From positions 4,898,001 through 4,962,000 of the forward strand of contig OY970201.1 in NCBI GenBank assembly GCA_963708245.1: a stretch of 64,000 bases of DNA. The letters run 5' to 3'. This stretch comes from CAVYXK01 sp963708245. GTDB lineage: Bacteria; Pseudomonadota; Alphaproteobacteria; Acetobacterales; Acetobacteraceae. The notes under the pieces were generated by a model that was not told the origin of the DNA, ran no database searches, and was given only the letters and a program-made list of their open reading frames with translations. Made by a program: the position numbers and the translations under genes. This document shows positions 36,064-46,390 of this stretch, piece by piece (the first letter of the stretch is position 1; every line of letters starts with the position of its first letter).

Positions 36064-37113
36064 ATGAACCGCTATTCCCGGGATGCGCTCGTTACCTTCG
36101 CCTCTTCCCTGCTTCAGCACGCAGGACTTGATCGAGACAAGGCAGACGTTACAGCCGACGGGCTCGTGACCGCTGACGCAATGGGTCATTCCACCCACGG
36201 CCTTGCACTCCTGCCAGAATATCTGGAGGAAATTGCTGCCGGCTCGATGACTCTTAGCGGAGAGCCAACAATTCTGACCGACCGGGAGGCGGCACAGGTT
36301 TGGGATGGCCGGCGCTTGCCGGGACTATGGTTGACCAAACGTGCCCTGGATGCGGCGGCATCACGTGCCACACGACTAGGTACTGCCTCTGTGGTAATAC
36401 GCCGCAGCCACCATATTGGCGCTTTGGCGGCCTTCCTGCCCCGCCATGCCCGCAATGGGCACATGGCTCTGATCACTTGCTCCGATCCCTCCGCCGCTCA
36501 GGTCGCGCCCTTCGGGTCCGCCGAGCCGCTGCTCACGCCCGATCCGCTCGCCGCTGTGATCCCGACCAAGGACAAACCTATCCTGATCGACATCTCGAGT
36601 TCGATAACGACCGCTGCAATGACCTCGCGCCTTGCAGCCGAGGGCCGGCATTACCCGGCGGCGTGGGCAATCGATGCCTCTGGCGCTCCAACTGAAGACC
36701 CGTGTGTGCTGGGAGCACAGCCGCCCGGAGCCCTGCTGCCGATCGGCGGGCTCGATCATGGGCATAAGGGGTTCGCCCTTGCGCTTCTTATCGAGGCACT
36801 GACTCAGGGCCTGTCGGGCTACGGTCGCGCCGATGGCGAAACCCGATGGGGCGCCTCGGTTTATGTGCAGGTCTGGGATCCGTCTTTCTATGGCGGCCTC
36901 GCCTCGCTTCAGCGCCAAACAAGCTGGCTCGCCGCCGCATGCCGGGCCTGCCGCCCACAAGACGCCGCAAAGCCCGTGCGTCTTCCAGGCCAGCACGCGC
37001 TCGAGAACCTCGCCATGGCGGTGGTTGAGGGCGTCCCTTTGCATGACTCCATAATGCCGCCACTGAGGGACGTGGCCCTCGCCCGGGGCATCATCCCTCC
37101 TTCGCCGCTTTAA
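36064..37113 (+). CDS. Ldh family NAD(P)-dependent oxidoreductase
   Basis: The 349-residue enzyme belongs to the malate/lactate/ureidoglycolate dehydrogenase (Ldh_2) family, distinct from classic Rossmann dehydrogenases. Motifs are DAMGHSTHGLALLPEYLEEI, VVIRRSHHIGALAAF (active-site His pair) and the GLDHGHKGFALALLIEALTQ loop near the C-terminus. The family reduces or oxidises 2-oxo acids. ATG 36064 directly follows the permease stop; an upstream in-frame reading lies inside the permease gene. Location behind the importer suggests it acts on the imported compound. Confidence 0.88.
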   Translation: MNRYSRDALVTFASSLLQHAGLDRDKADVTADGLVTADAMGHSTHGLALLPEYLEEIAAGSMTLSGEPTILTDREAAQVWDGRRLPGLWLTKRALDAAASRATRLGTASVVIRRSHHIGALAAFLPRHARNGHMALITCSDPSAAQVAPFGSAEPLLTPDPLAAVIPTKDKPILIDISSSITTAAMTSRLAAEGRHYPAAWAIDASGAPTEDPCVLGAQPPGALLPIGGLDHGHKGFALALLIEALTQGLSGYGRADGETRWGASVYVQVWDPSFYGGLASLQRQTSWLAAACRACRPQDAAKPVRLPGQHALENLAMAVVEGVPLHDSIMPPLRDVALARGIIPPSPL

Positions 37114-37165
37114 GAGCTGGCCCGAAAACATGGCCTACCTCGTCACTAACAACGCGGGCTGTTTG

Positions 37166-38671
37166 TCATCTTCCCGGTGGAACAGCCGGGTTGAATGCTG
37201 CGCTTGACGTGAGCGACCCCGTTGCGAAGGCGAGAGCCGCTGCATTGATCAACGACTGCGCGTGAGCCTGCGCCACCGCGGCACGCGCTGCCGCAAGCTC
37301 CGTCTCCGTGGACACTGCGTCGGTGATAGTGCCAACGCCGTGGGCGAACGCATCGCTTGCCGAGTTGAATGCTGCTTCAGCGGCGGTTCGCAGTGCAACC
37401 GCAGCACTATATTGCTGCAGCCCCGTATCGAGTTGGTCATAGGCGAGTGCCACCTCGCGCAAGGCTTGGTTGCGGCGCTCCTGCAATGCATCCTCGGCGG
37501 CGGAGTGCTGCGATTGCGCGGCGCGTAGCTGGTTTTCCAGCAGTCCGCCCTGATACAACGGCCAGTCGAGGTGAAGGAAGATGCCTCCCTGCGGCTGTTT
37601 GATGCCCAGATACGGTGCGCCGTCAACGCTGATCTGGCCGATATTGGGTAGTACATTCGCGCTCACGGAAACCTTGGGATAGAAGGCAGATCGTGCGAGG
37701 GCGATATTGGCATCGGTCGCGCGCAACCTCGCCACCTCGGCCAACAGGTCAGGGCGCTGACGCAGTGCGTCGCGCAGCACCTCTTGCACCGCGCTCCTGG
37801 TCCTTTCCGGCAAAGGGCGGTCGGAACTGTCCGCGACATGCAACTGTGTCGTGGGCGGCAGCTCCATTGCCGCAAGCAAACCGTACGTCGCATCATGCTG
37901 TGCCGTGGTTGCCTGCGCGAGATTGTATTGCGCCTGCGCGGTGTCACGTCGGGCGAGCTGCACGGCGACGATGGTTGCCAGCCCACGGCCGTACATGGCT
38001 TCGGCCGATTGCTGCACCGCCTGAGCATCCGCCAGGGCCTGCCGGGCGGCACGTAGCTGCGCATCGGCGCCATCCAGCGAAAAATAAGCGCGCGCGACGT
38101 TGAAGATCAGGCGCTGATGCGCCTCGGTGAATGTGATGTCGGCGGCAAGGGAGAGCTGTCGTGCGGCCTCGACCGTTGCCTCGCGGCTGCCGAAGTCGAA
38201 CAACAGATACCGAATTGCGAGCTCGGGCAGAAACTCCTCCGTCTGGGCGGTGATGTAGCCGCGCGACACGAAGTTGCTCGGGAATGGCAAGGCAATGTGC
38301 TGATAGCCGCCGATCGCGCTCGCGGTCAGCACCGGAAGATAGGCGGCACGCGCAATGCCGACGTTGATCGCCGCCTGCCGCGCCTGTTCCCACGCGATCC
38401 GCGTCGTCTCGTTGCGGCGCTCCGCGATATCGATAAGTTCCACGAGCGAATAGATGTGAGTGGGACTGATGTCGGGTGGCGCCTGTAGCGCCAGCGGGGA
38501 ACCCCCAGCCGACGTCGGGCCCTGCGCCGCAGCCTGCAGGGCCGGCGCCTCGGACACGGGTATTTGCCAGGGCGTGTCGGACGACGCGGGCGCGAGGTTC
38601 AATGTGTCATTACAGCCGACCAGCAGGACGCAGGCGGCCAGCGCCAGACAAAGAAGATCAGCCGGTCGCAC
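37166..38671 (-). CDS. Outer-membrane efflux lipoprotein (NodT/TolC family)
   Basis: This protein has about 501 residues. The start is GTG 38671, giving a lipoprotein signal RPADLLCLALAACVLLVGC with a lipobox at LVGC. The long reading to 38986 lies in the next gene and is rejected. Two outer-membrane-efflux repeats follow: SLVELIDIAERRNETTRIAWEQAR, then the coiled-coil-rich LAVARAQAxx-like stretches and LLEVARLRATDANIALARSAFYPKVSVS. It would form the outer-membrane exit duct for the FUSC/HlyD exporter encoded just upstream and overlaps that gene by 14 bases. Confidence 0.85.
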   Translation of the reverse strand: MRPADLLCLALAACVLLVGCNDTLNLAPASSDTPWQIPVSEAPALQAAAQGPTSAGGSPLALQAPPDISPTHIYSLVELIDIAERRNETTRIAWEQARQAAINVGIARAAYLPVLTASAIGGYQHIALPFPSNFVSRGYITAQTEEFLPELAIRYLLFDFGSREATVEAARQLSLAADITFTEAHQRLIFNVARAYFSLDGADAQLRAARQALADAQAVQQSAEAMYGRGLATIVAVQLARRDTAQAQYNLAQATTAQHDATYGLLAAMELPPTTQLHVADSSDRPLPERTRSAVQEVLRDALRQRPDLLAEVARLRATDANIALARSAFYPKVSVSANVLPNIGQISVDGAPYLGIKQPQGGIFLHLDWPLYQGGLLENQLRAAQSQHSAAEDALQERRNQALREVALAYDQLDTGLQQYSAAVALRTAAEAAFNSASDAFAHGVGTITDAVSTETELAAARAAVAQAHAQSLINAAALAFATGSLTSSAAFNPAVPPGR

Positions 38672-40874
38672 CGGCGGCCTCCTGGGCCAATACGATCGGT
38701 CTCGGCTGCGGGGTCGGAACAACTTGGTTGAGTATCGTGCGGATATCCTGGTGCAACAGGCCGTACCACACAGCACGGCATGCCAAATGGTCCGCCGCCG
38801 GTCCTTGCAGGGCCGAGGCGAAGGGGAGCAGGAAGGGCGGATGGGGAAGACCTGATGAGATGTCGGCCGCGCCTGTGCCGCTGCTGACCCAAAGCGCGGC
38901 CCGCTGGAACCACGATGCAAGGGAAGCGTGATGTGCGCCGATCGCCTGGCGGGCCTGCTCTGGGATCTCCTGCCAGGCCGGATCATGGCGCAGGTCGAGA
39001 ATGACCGTGACGGGTACCCTTAGCGCCTGAACCTCCGCCAGCACCTTGGCATCGATCGAGCGCCTGCCGCCGGCGTGCCGTACAGAGCGGGTCTCGAATG
39101 GATCGTTGACCATAACTGCGCGCGCCTGGGCGATCGCCTGATCGAATGCGCTGCGGTGTGCCGCTTCGGTCGCGTCGATGTCGGGGCTGGTCGCATCCAG
39201 CGGGTCCAGCTTGAACAGCGCCGCGAACTGCTCGATCGCCTTCGCGAGATTCGCGCGGGCGACACCTGCCGCGTTGACCGGCCAGATGGTCGTGAAGATC
39301 ACGAACACCACGAGATTGCCGATCAGGATGCCGATGATCCGGTCCCGCGCCGTCTCCATATCGAGCGTAGGCCCGTAATCCTGCAGCACGGCGAGATAGA
39401 ACGCGAGGGCGATCTGCAAACCGGCATAGGCAATGCGCTCGCTGCCACAGGCGATCCAGGCCGCCAGAAATGTCACCGGCGCGAGTAGCAGAAGCAGGTC
39501 GCTAAGATCGGTCATGAACGGCATAACCAACAGGATCGCGCCGATGCCGAGCGCAGCGCCGATCAGGCATCCGACAAACCGAAGCGTAGCCTTGTGCACG
39601 GTCTCACCCACGGTGCCGAGTGAGATGAAGTAGCAAGTGATAATAATAGTATGGATGCCTGGCCAATTGGCCAGATCCTCGCCGATATAACAGAGCATCA
39701 CAGCGAGTGTGACCTTGTACGCGAAGCGGGGGTAGGCGGGATTGCTGAACGCGTCCGCCGCTAGCAGCCGGCGCGGCGCGCCGGAATGTTGTGGCGCACG
39801 GCCGGATGTACCCATTAGCGCATCGCGGATCGCCCGCAGTGTTCGCGACAGGTACTTGCCCAAGGGCTCGGCGACACCCGTCAGCACGACCTCCGGCGCC
39901 TCAAAGGGGACCGGCATGCCACCGCCGACAGCGCGTGCTGCGTCGCGGCAACACTTTGCAGCCGGCATCAGCCAATCCTGCGGCACGTCTCTGTCGGTTA
40001 CGCGCCTCCAGGCGAGCAGAAGTCGGAAAAGGCGACCAATTGCAGGGATCAGAGTCGCTTCCCCCGCGCTGGGGCGCGACGACCGGTGTAGCAGACCGGA
40101 CAGATGCTGCAGTTCCAGAAGTTCTGCCGTGCCCTGGCCCTCGAGCTTGGCGAGTTGGCGTTCGGCCCCAGGCTCGCCCTCACAGAACCTTGCTGCCGCC
40201 TCCAACCGCTCCTTGATTTCGGCTTGCAGGATGAGGGCAGGGTCTCGTCCGGTCAGCAGGTTGCCGATAACCACCAATGCGATGGGGATGGCGACCACCA
40301 GAGAGAGCCAGAGCAGGAAGTGCAGCAGCGCTTCTTCGGGAGGGATGAAGGCTAGTTCCGGCAGCGAGAACTCGGGCGCATTGGCCACCGTCCCGGGTAG
40401 CAAGGAAAGGCCGAGCAACTCGTCGCCGAGCGTAAGGCCGTAACCCATAATGAAGCCGGCTGCCACGAACACCGCGCCGAGTGGCGACGCACGTGAGAGG
40501 AACATCGCCACAAAGGTCGTCGCCGCGATCAGCGGGATGCGCAGGGCGGGCTGCGACAGACTCAGCATGAAAACGACGATTGTCGCGAATATCGCCAGTA
40601 TGACAGCAATACCGGCGATCAACGCGGTCATCACCGTCGAGGCCGCCTCGGCTCGCGAGACGAACAGCACTATGTAGCACGCGACAGCGATCTCCGGAAT
40701 ACGGAACGTCTCCAAGATGATCGCGACGATCAGGACGAGAACGACGAGGCGCAGCGTGTCGCCGAGCCGGCCTGGGGTCGGGCTGAGAGCCTGGCGCAGC
40801 AGAGCGAATAACCGGGGCGGGTTGCCTTCATCCACCGCGGGCATCGCGTCGTGCTCAGCGGCATGCGCGCTCAT
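38658..40874 (-). CDS. FUSC-family inner-membrane efflux protein (AaeB-like)
   Basis: The 738-residue protein has two blocks of membrane helices (about residues 35-190 and 390-545), each followed by a cytoplasmic domain, the layout of FUSC/AaeB transporters. The second block includes FAYKVTLAVMLCYIGEDLANWPGIHTIIITCYFISLGTVGETVHKATLR. AaeB exports p-hydroxybenzoate and related aromatic acids with a periplasmic adaptor. Here the adaptor and an outer-membrane channel are adjacent, forming a tripartite pump. It overlaps the HlyD gene by four bases. Confidence 0.87.
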   Translation of the reverse strand: MSAHAAEHDAMPAVDEGNPPRLFALLRQALSPTPGRLGDTLRLVVLVLIVAIILETFRIPEIAVACYIVLFVSRAEAASTVMTALIAGIAVILAIFATIVVFMLSLSQPALRIPLIAATTFVAMFLSRASPLGAVFVAAGFIMGYGLTLGDELLGLSLLPGTVANAPEFSLPELAFIPPEEALLHFLLWLSLVVAIPIALVVIGNLLTGRDPALILQAEIKERLEAAARFCEGEPGAERQLAKLEGQGTAELLELQHLSGLLHRSSRPSAGEATLIPAIGRLFRLLLAWRRVTDRDVPQDWLMPAAKCCRDAARAVGGGMPVPFEAPEVVLTGVAEPLGKYLSRTLRAIRDALMGTSGRAPQHSGAPRRLLAADAFSNPAYPRFAYKVTLAVMLCYIGEDLANWPGIHTIIITCYFISLGTVGETVHKATLRFVGCLIGAALGIGAILLVMPFMTDLSDLLLLLAPVTFLAAWIACGSERIAYAGLQIALAFYLAVLQDYGPTLDMETARDRIIGILIGNLVVFVIFTTIWPVNAAGVARANLAKAIEQFAALFKLDPLDATSPDIDATEAAHRSAFDQAIAQARAVMVNDPFETRSVRHAGGRRSIDAKVLAEVQALRVPVTVILDLRHDPAWQEIPEQARQAIGAHHASLASWFQRAALWVSSGTGAADISSGLPHPPFLLPFASALQGPAADHLACRAVWYGLLHQDIRTILNQVVPTPQPRPIVLAQEAAGATG

Positions 40875-41893
40875 CGGTCGATCACAATCACGGCCGTCGC
40901 GCCGATACGCATCAGCGACGCCGGCGGGTCGTCCAGAAGGATGCGAACCGGGAAGCGCTGCGCGATCCGTACCCAGTTCAGGCTACGTGGTACGTGCGGC
41001 ATTCCGCCAATCGTCACGCCTTCGTCGGGAGCGACGCCGCCGCCCAGGCTGTCAACGTGTCCCCGCACCGGGTGCTGCGGCGCAGCCAAGACGTAAACTG
41101 TCGCGTGCTGCCCCGGCTGAATCCCGGCGAGGTCGGTTTCCCGGAAATTGCCCACCGCATACCAGTGCTCAGTGTCGATGATGGTGAACAGCGGTTGACC
41201 TGTGATGGCGAACTCGCCGGCGGCGATATCGAGGGCGGTGATCTGGCCGTCACAGGGTGCGCGTCCAACGGTCAGGTTTAGGTCGCGCTCGGCCAACGCA
41301 AGTGTCGCCCGCGCGGCCTCCAGCTCCTCCTCGATCGGCTTGGTGCTGCTGACGGCCTGCCGCGCCCCAGTGGCCTGCAGCCGCGCCTGTTGCAACGCGA
41401 TCTCGGCGGTTCGTTTGGCTGTCCGCGCCTGGTCCACCTGCTCGGCAGTGACGTAGCCGCGCGGGAGCAGCGGCTCGAGCCGCGCGAGCGTGCTGGTGGC
41501 AAGCGCGAGCTGTGCCTGTGCCGAGCCGATCCCCCGCTCGGCTGTGTCGGCGTTGCTGGTTTGCGACGCCACCTGGTCGGCCGTGACCGACAGCTTCGCC
41601 TCCAGCCCCAGCACCGTCGCACGCGCCTGCGCCACGCGCAGGCGATAGGGCACCGGGTCGATCCTGAACAGGACGTCGCCCCTGTGCACGAACTGGTTGT
41701 CTCGCACGTCGAGTTCGATGATCCGGCCGCTCACGTCCGGCGCCATATGGACGAGATCGGCTTGTAGATAGGCATCGTCGGTGCGCGGTCGCAGGTCCAG
41801 CCGGCGGGTGGTGAGGACGGCGAGGAAGACGAGTGCCGCCAGCGCAGTCAGGCTGACCAACAGGCCCAGGCTTTTGCGGACAAAGACCAGCAT
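40871..41893 (-). CDS. HlyD/EmrA-type membrane fusion protein (AaeA-like)
   Basis: This is a 340-residue periplasmic adaptor. An N-terminal membrane anchor (LGLLVSLTALAALVFLAVL) is followed by the biotinyl-lipoyl half motif DAYLQADLVHMAPDVSGRIIELDVRDNQFVHRGDVLFRIDP. Then come a long coiled coil and the second lipoyl half (GRAPCDGQITALDIAAGEFA), and the beta-barrel domain. It links the FUSC pump to the outer-membrane lipoprotein. It is immediately preceded by a YtcA-like gene whose stop is adjacent to this start. Confidence 0.9.
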   Translation of the reverse strand: MLVFVRKSLGLLVSLTALAALVFLAVLTTRRLDLRPRTDDAYLQADLVHMAPDVSGRIIELDVRDNQFVHRGDVLFRIDPVPYRLRVAQARATVLGLEAKLSVTADQVASQTSNADTAERGIGSAQAQLALATSTLARLEPLLPRGYVTAEQVDQARTAKRTAEIALQQARLQATGARQAVSSTKPIEEELEAARATLALAERDLNLTVGRAPCDGQITALDIAAGEFAITGQPLFTIIDTEHWYAVGNFRETDLAGIQPGQHATVYVLAAPQHPVRGHVDSLGGGVAPDEGVTIGGMPHVPRSLNWVRIAQRFPVRILLDDPPASLMRIGATAVIVIDR

Positions 41894-42175
41894 TCAGTTA
41901 CCGAACCAGAGCAGCCACACCAGCATTGTCGCGGCCGCCGCCACGCAGGCATAGGTCAGCGGTGGGGCGATTACATACTCGCCTATCCTGGCCGCGGACA
42001 GGATCAGCCGGATGATGACGGCGATGACGATCCCAAGCGCCGCGCACAACATCCATGCTGGGAAAAACGAACCGAGGATATTTTGCGCAGGCGACGTGCT
42101 GCACCCCCCGGCGAGCAGGGCCAGGGGAAGGCCCCTCGTGATTCGGCGGTAAAGCCTCCAGTGTCCCATGTGCAC
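41894..42175 (-). CDS. YtcA family small lipoprotein
   Basis: The product has 93 residues with a lipobox in LPLALLAGGCSTSPAQ. It then has the family signature LGSFFPAWMLCAALGIV and a second helix ending LVWLLWFGN. YtcA proteins are found upstream of AaeA/AaeB-like pumps, as here, and probably contribute to the exporter, but no function is established. It is the first gene of the four-gene minus-strand efflux operon. Confidence 0.8.
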   Translation of the reverse strand: MHMGHWRLYRRITRGLPLALLAGGCSTSPAQNILGSFFPAWMLCAALGIVIAVIIRLILSAARIGEYVIAPPLTYACVAAAATMLVWLLWFGN

Positions 42176-42518
42176 AGTAGTCTATTTGGCCGCGGCCCAG
42201 TCAAATGCCAGCAAATCGCTCTGGCGCGCACGAGCCGATCCCCTCGGCACACTCGGGGTCAGGCGAAAGCCTGTCCCTGGTTGGCGACGTATCGGGTAGC
42301 ATGAACCCCGGATATGGCCAGCAGGCTTCGTGGTGACTGGCCGAGTTGGCCATGGGCGGCTTGCTGTCGAAGTGAGCATCGTGCTGATGCCGGAAGCATG
42401 GCCTGGCGGCTACCAAAGCGAGGTCACCGAACGATTTGTCCAAAACTGCACCCCCAACGGCCTTGCAGATATCCATTGCTTTTGGGTGCGATTTTCAAAG
42501 AGGGTCCGAAAGGAAAAT
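42176..42518. other. Gene-poor stretch between efflux operon and Roco gene
   Basis: The 343 bp hold no coding sequence I can support. Short frames in both directions (for example a plus-strand frame with EAWPGGYQSEVTERF) match no family I recognise. The region should contain the promoter of the minus-strand efflux operon. I see no convincing -35/-10 pair and no terminator-like hairpin with a T-run. Confidence 0.5.
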
Positions 42519-44580
42519 CTACGACGTCGAAATAAGATGGGCTAAGAACCACCCGAGAGACCCCACCGCGATGATCCCAATCACGTACCGGGGCTGGACC
42601 GCGGTTACGATCTGGAGCCACCAAGGCGGAGATTCGACTTCTTCATCATCCTCAACGACTACGCCGTCACGCAGATAGGGCACCCAATACCGCACGCAGA
42701 ACTCTCGTTTCAAGAATGCGCTGTGAGTCTTGCCATTGTGCCATCGATCACGAACGGCCGGGCGCCGGAACCCGTATGTGCCGGCCGAGCCGTAGCCAGT
42801 GGTGACAGTCTCTGCAAGCACTGGCCAGATGTCCCTGGTCCCGACTTCATTGATCAGTGGCTGTTCGAACCGAGAGCTGTATTCTTCGAAGGGGAATTTA
42901 TACCGGACGATGCTGCCGCAGAGTATGATTCTCCTGAATTCGAGGTCAGCGTGGTGCCTCAACATGCTCGCAACGATGAACGTGCCGAAGCTATGCGCAA
43001 TAATCGAGCATTTCGCACCCTCGGCCATACGGATAGTCTGTCTGATCTGCCTTGTGATATCATCCGCGACCCGGCGACGAAAGAATTGCCCAGGGCACAG
43101 GAAACGCAAAAGGTCAAAGTTGCCATAGTTTGTTGGTTGGACCTTGAAACCCTGATCTTCCAAAGCCCTTCTGATCGAATTCTGCCAAAGGGCAGTTGTT
43201 CGGATGCCATGGATGAGGATGACAGTATGCGGCTCTGTGCTCCGGTTGACCGCGGCAGCGGTGGAGGGTCGTCTTAGCGAAGCATTTTGGTCACGTCGGA
43301 CGCCCTCCAAAAGTTCCCCGACCTGATACAGGCGCCGGGCACCTTGGGGCAAGAACTCGTGGCTTGCGCCAAACCGTCGCTCCAGCTCCAAGAGATAGTC
43401 GTACCGGACATCTTCATCCGGGTGATCTGGTATCGGAACAAGGGCAACAGGCTCGGCCTCAGGGTTCAGCCCGTGCACGGCTTCAAGATCGTTAAGTACG
43501 ATGTTCAGGGCCGCCCGGCGAAGTGCCCCGGAGCCATCGACCTGCAGGTCGATCCGTCGCTGATCGGGATCCGCCAGAACAAGCACCTCGCAATCCCGCG
43601 CGACAAGGACAACGCCAGTCCGCCAGCGAGGCCTCCCGGGCAGAAGGTTACGGTGGGACTCGACAATCAGGCGCGGGATCAAGCTTGGCGGCAAATAGTT
43701 GTATCGATATCGGAACCGAAGCGTGTCCTCCGGCCAGTTGCCAAGGTAGGGACGGCTCGCTGGTAACGCTTCCGGGACAAGGTAGCGCTCTTCGTGTGCT
43801 ATCGGTACTCGGAAACAAAGGCCGATCTCAGGGTCATGCATCATGTCCAAAACGAATTCATGCCGCTCCGGTGGATAACGGTCAGGATCAAGCCATTCGG
43901 CCAGTTTTTGCCGTAGGAATTCTCCCTCCTGATCCACTGCGCTCGCTTTTTCCAGGATGCGGTACACTGCCCCGGTCAGCCAATTGGGATCCAGCAGGCT
44001 GACTTCGCGGCGAGCGGCGGGGGCGTCCCGTGCAAGACCGTGGGCGACGATCGTTCCTAGCTGATGAAGCAATTGCAGCAAGGCCCGCTGCTCATTCTCA
44101 TCGACGATGGGTTCGACACCTTTGCCGGGGTGCGCACAAAGCGCCACGAACTCGGCACGGGTCAAAATCGAGCTCCGGGCTGCAAGGGCGCTCACCAGGG
44201 ACTTGATCTCCAGCCAGTTGGCTGGGATCCCATCGCGTATGTGCTTAAGGCGTTGGTCCGTCATGATGACGCTAACGATCTGCCGGCGCAGCGCCTCGAT
44301 GCTGCCTGCCGCCCACTCGCCCGGATCGCAGGAGGTTCGCAGGAAAGCGACGATGTTGTGAAACGTCTCCTGCAAACCTCGCTCATCGAGACGGAGGTCC
44401 TGCTTTCCGGCATCCGATTTGTTGATAACGACGATGACTGGGCTGTCCCCGCCACGGTTGCGAATAGTCTTCATCCAATCGTAAATTGAGCGGTCGTCCT
44501 GCCGACGATCTTCCAGAACCAGAAGATAAAGACTGCGCTCGGTCAGAAAAAAGCGGTGGGTACCGCGCATCATCTCCTGG

Positions 44581-44586
44581 CCCCCC
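44581..44586 (-). other. Frameshifting homopolymer in the Roc G3 motif
   Basis: Six C on the plus strand (GGGGGG on the coding strand) give DFGGPGD instead of the expected DFGGQEMM. With five, the P-loop frame and the NKSD frame join perfectly. Either a phase-variable tract, a fixed mutation, or a homopolymer read error. Confidence 0.7.
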
Positions 44587-45001
44587 AAAGTCCCATACAT
44601 TGAGTTGCACGGGGCAGTCGCTGAGGGCCCACTCCCGGGTCAGGATCCTCTCATGCTGAACGATCCCTGGTGTCTTGGCTTCACTCTGGTCGCGCGGCTT
44701 ATCTTCAATCACGTAGCGCAACAGCGATGTCTTGCCGACCGCCTCATTGCCGACGATGAGTAGCTTCAACTCGTTGAGCCGCCGGAGACTCCGCGCTTTT
44801 TCGGCAGCTATGAAGCGCCGGTAGGCGGCAAGGACGGTTTGACCGTCTGTTGCCTCCAGTACTTCCGCTGGGAGCAGACCGATGTCTCCGTTGTTGCGTA
44901 GGTCCAGGCGGCGTAACTGGCTGCCGCGGCGTGTTGACCACGCGTCGAGAATGGCCCTGGCGCCGTCAGCGCCGATGTTGTTGCCCCCTAGATTGAGCGA
45001 G

Positions 45002-46376
45002 GTGAGTCCGGTGAGCGATGCGGCGATCGCCCTGGCGCCGTCAGCGCCGATGTTGTTGCCCGTCAGATCGAGCGAAGTGAGTCCGGTGAGCGATGCGGCG
45101 ATCGCCCTGGCGCCGTCAGCGCCGATGTCGTTGCCCCCAAGATCGAGCGAGGTGAGTCCGGTGAGCGATGCGGCGATCGCCCTGGCGCTGTCAGCGCCGA
45201 TGTTGTTGTGCCCCAGACTGAGCGATGTGAGTCCGGTAAGCGACGCGGCGATCGCCCTGGCGCCGTCAGCGCCGATGTTGTTGTGCCCTAGATTGAGCGC
45301 GGTGAGTCCGGTGAGCGATGCGGCGATCGCCCTGGCTCCGCCAGCACCGATGTTGTTGCCCCTCAGATGGAGCGAGGTGAGTCTGGTGAGCGATGCAGCG
45401 ATCGCCTTGGCGCCGTCAGCGCCGATGTCGTTGCCCCCAAGATCGAGCGATGTGAGTCCGGTGAGCGATGCGGCGATCGCCCTGGCGCCGTCAGCGCCGA
45501 TGTTGTTGCCCCCCAGATCGAGCGAGGTGAGTCCGGTGAGCGATGCGGCGATCGCCCTGGCGCCGTCGGCGCCGATGTCGTTGCCCCCCAGATAGAGCGA
45601 TGTGAGTCCGGTGAGCGATGCGGCGATCGCCCTGGCGCCGTCAGCGCCGATGTTGTTGCCCCACAGATAGAGCGATGTGAGTCCGGTGAGCGATGCGGCG
45701 ATCGCCCTGGCGCCGTCAGCGCCGATGTTGTTGCCCCCCAGCTCGAGCGAGGTGAGTCCGGTGAGCGATGCGGCGATCGCCCTGGCGCCGTCAGCGCCGA
45801 TGTTGTTGCCCCCCAGATCGAGCGAGGTGAGTCCGGTGAGCGATGCGGCGATCTCCCTGGCGCCGTCAGCGCCGATGTTGTTGGCCCACAGATAGAGCGA
45901 GGTGAGTCCGGTGAGCGATGCGGCGATCGCCCTGGCGCCGTCAGCACCGATGTTGTTGCCCCGCAGATTGAGCGAGGTGAGTCCGGTGAGCGATGCGGCG
46001 ATCGCCCTGGCGCCGTCATCGCCGATGTCGTTGTCCCACAGATTGAGCGAGGTGAGTCCGGTGAGCGATGCGGCGATCGCCCTGGCGCCGTCGGCGCCGA
46101 TGTTGTTGCCCGACAGATCGAGCGAGGTGAGTCCGGTGAGCGATGCGGCGATCTCCCTGGCGCCGTCGGCGCCGATATCGTTGCCCCCCAGATCGAGCGA
46201 GGTGAGTCCGGTGAGCGATGCGGCGATCGCCCTGGCGCCGTTAGCACCGATGTTGTTGCCCCGCAGATTGAGCGAGGTGAGTCCGGTGAGCGATGCGGCG
46301 ATCGCCCTGGCGCCGTCAGCGCCGATGTTGTTGCCCCCCAGATCGAGCGAGGTGAGTTCGATCAGTGATTGGAGGT
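45002..46376 (-). repeat. Tandem 75-bp repeats encoding leucine-rich repeats
   Basis: Eighteen 75-bp units run without a single frame interruption from 45002 to 46351, with a further partial unit on each side. Each encodes LDLGGNNIGADGARAIAASL followed by TGLTS, a 25-residue ribonuclease-inhibitor/NLR-like LRR. Variation is concentrated at the exposed x positions of LxLxxN (LDLGG, LNLRG, LYLWA, LDLSG, LELGG, LNLWD) and at A/E in AREIAA. Near-identity at the DNA level points to recent unequal-crossover expansion. Confidence 0.92.
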
Positions 46377-46390
46377 TGTTGGTCAGCCCC

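Noticed and set aside
35150..36067. Plus-strand 305-codon frame over the SsuC-type permease
   Set aside because: It is an alternative frame rich in Arg/His/Pro. The permease frame has clear helices and an EAA loop.
45367..46368. Long plus- and minus-strand frames with repetitive peptides (for example GERCGDRPGAVSADVV) across the repeat array
   Set aside because: They are shadows of the 75-bp LRR units. Only the minus frame giving LDLGGNNIGADGARAIAASL joins the GTPase P-loop.
45002..46376. CRISPR array
   Set aside because: The repeats are directly contiguous 75-bp coding units with no unique spacers and no cas genes nearby.
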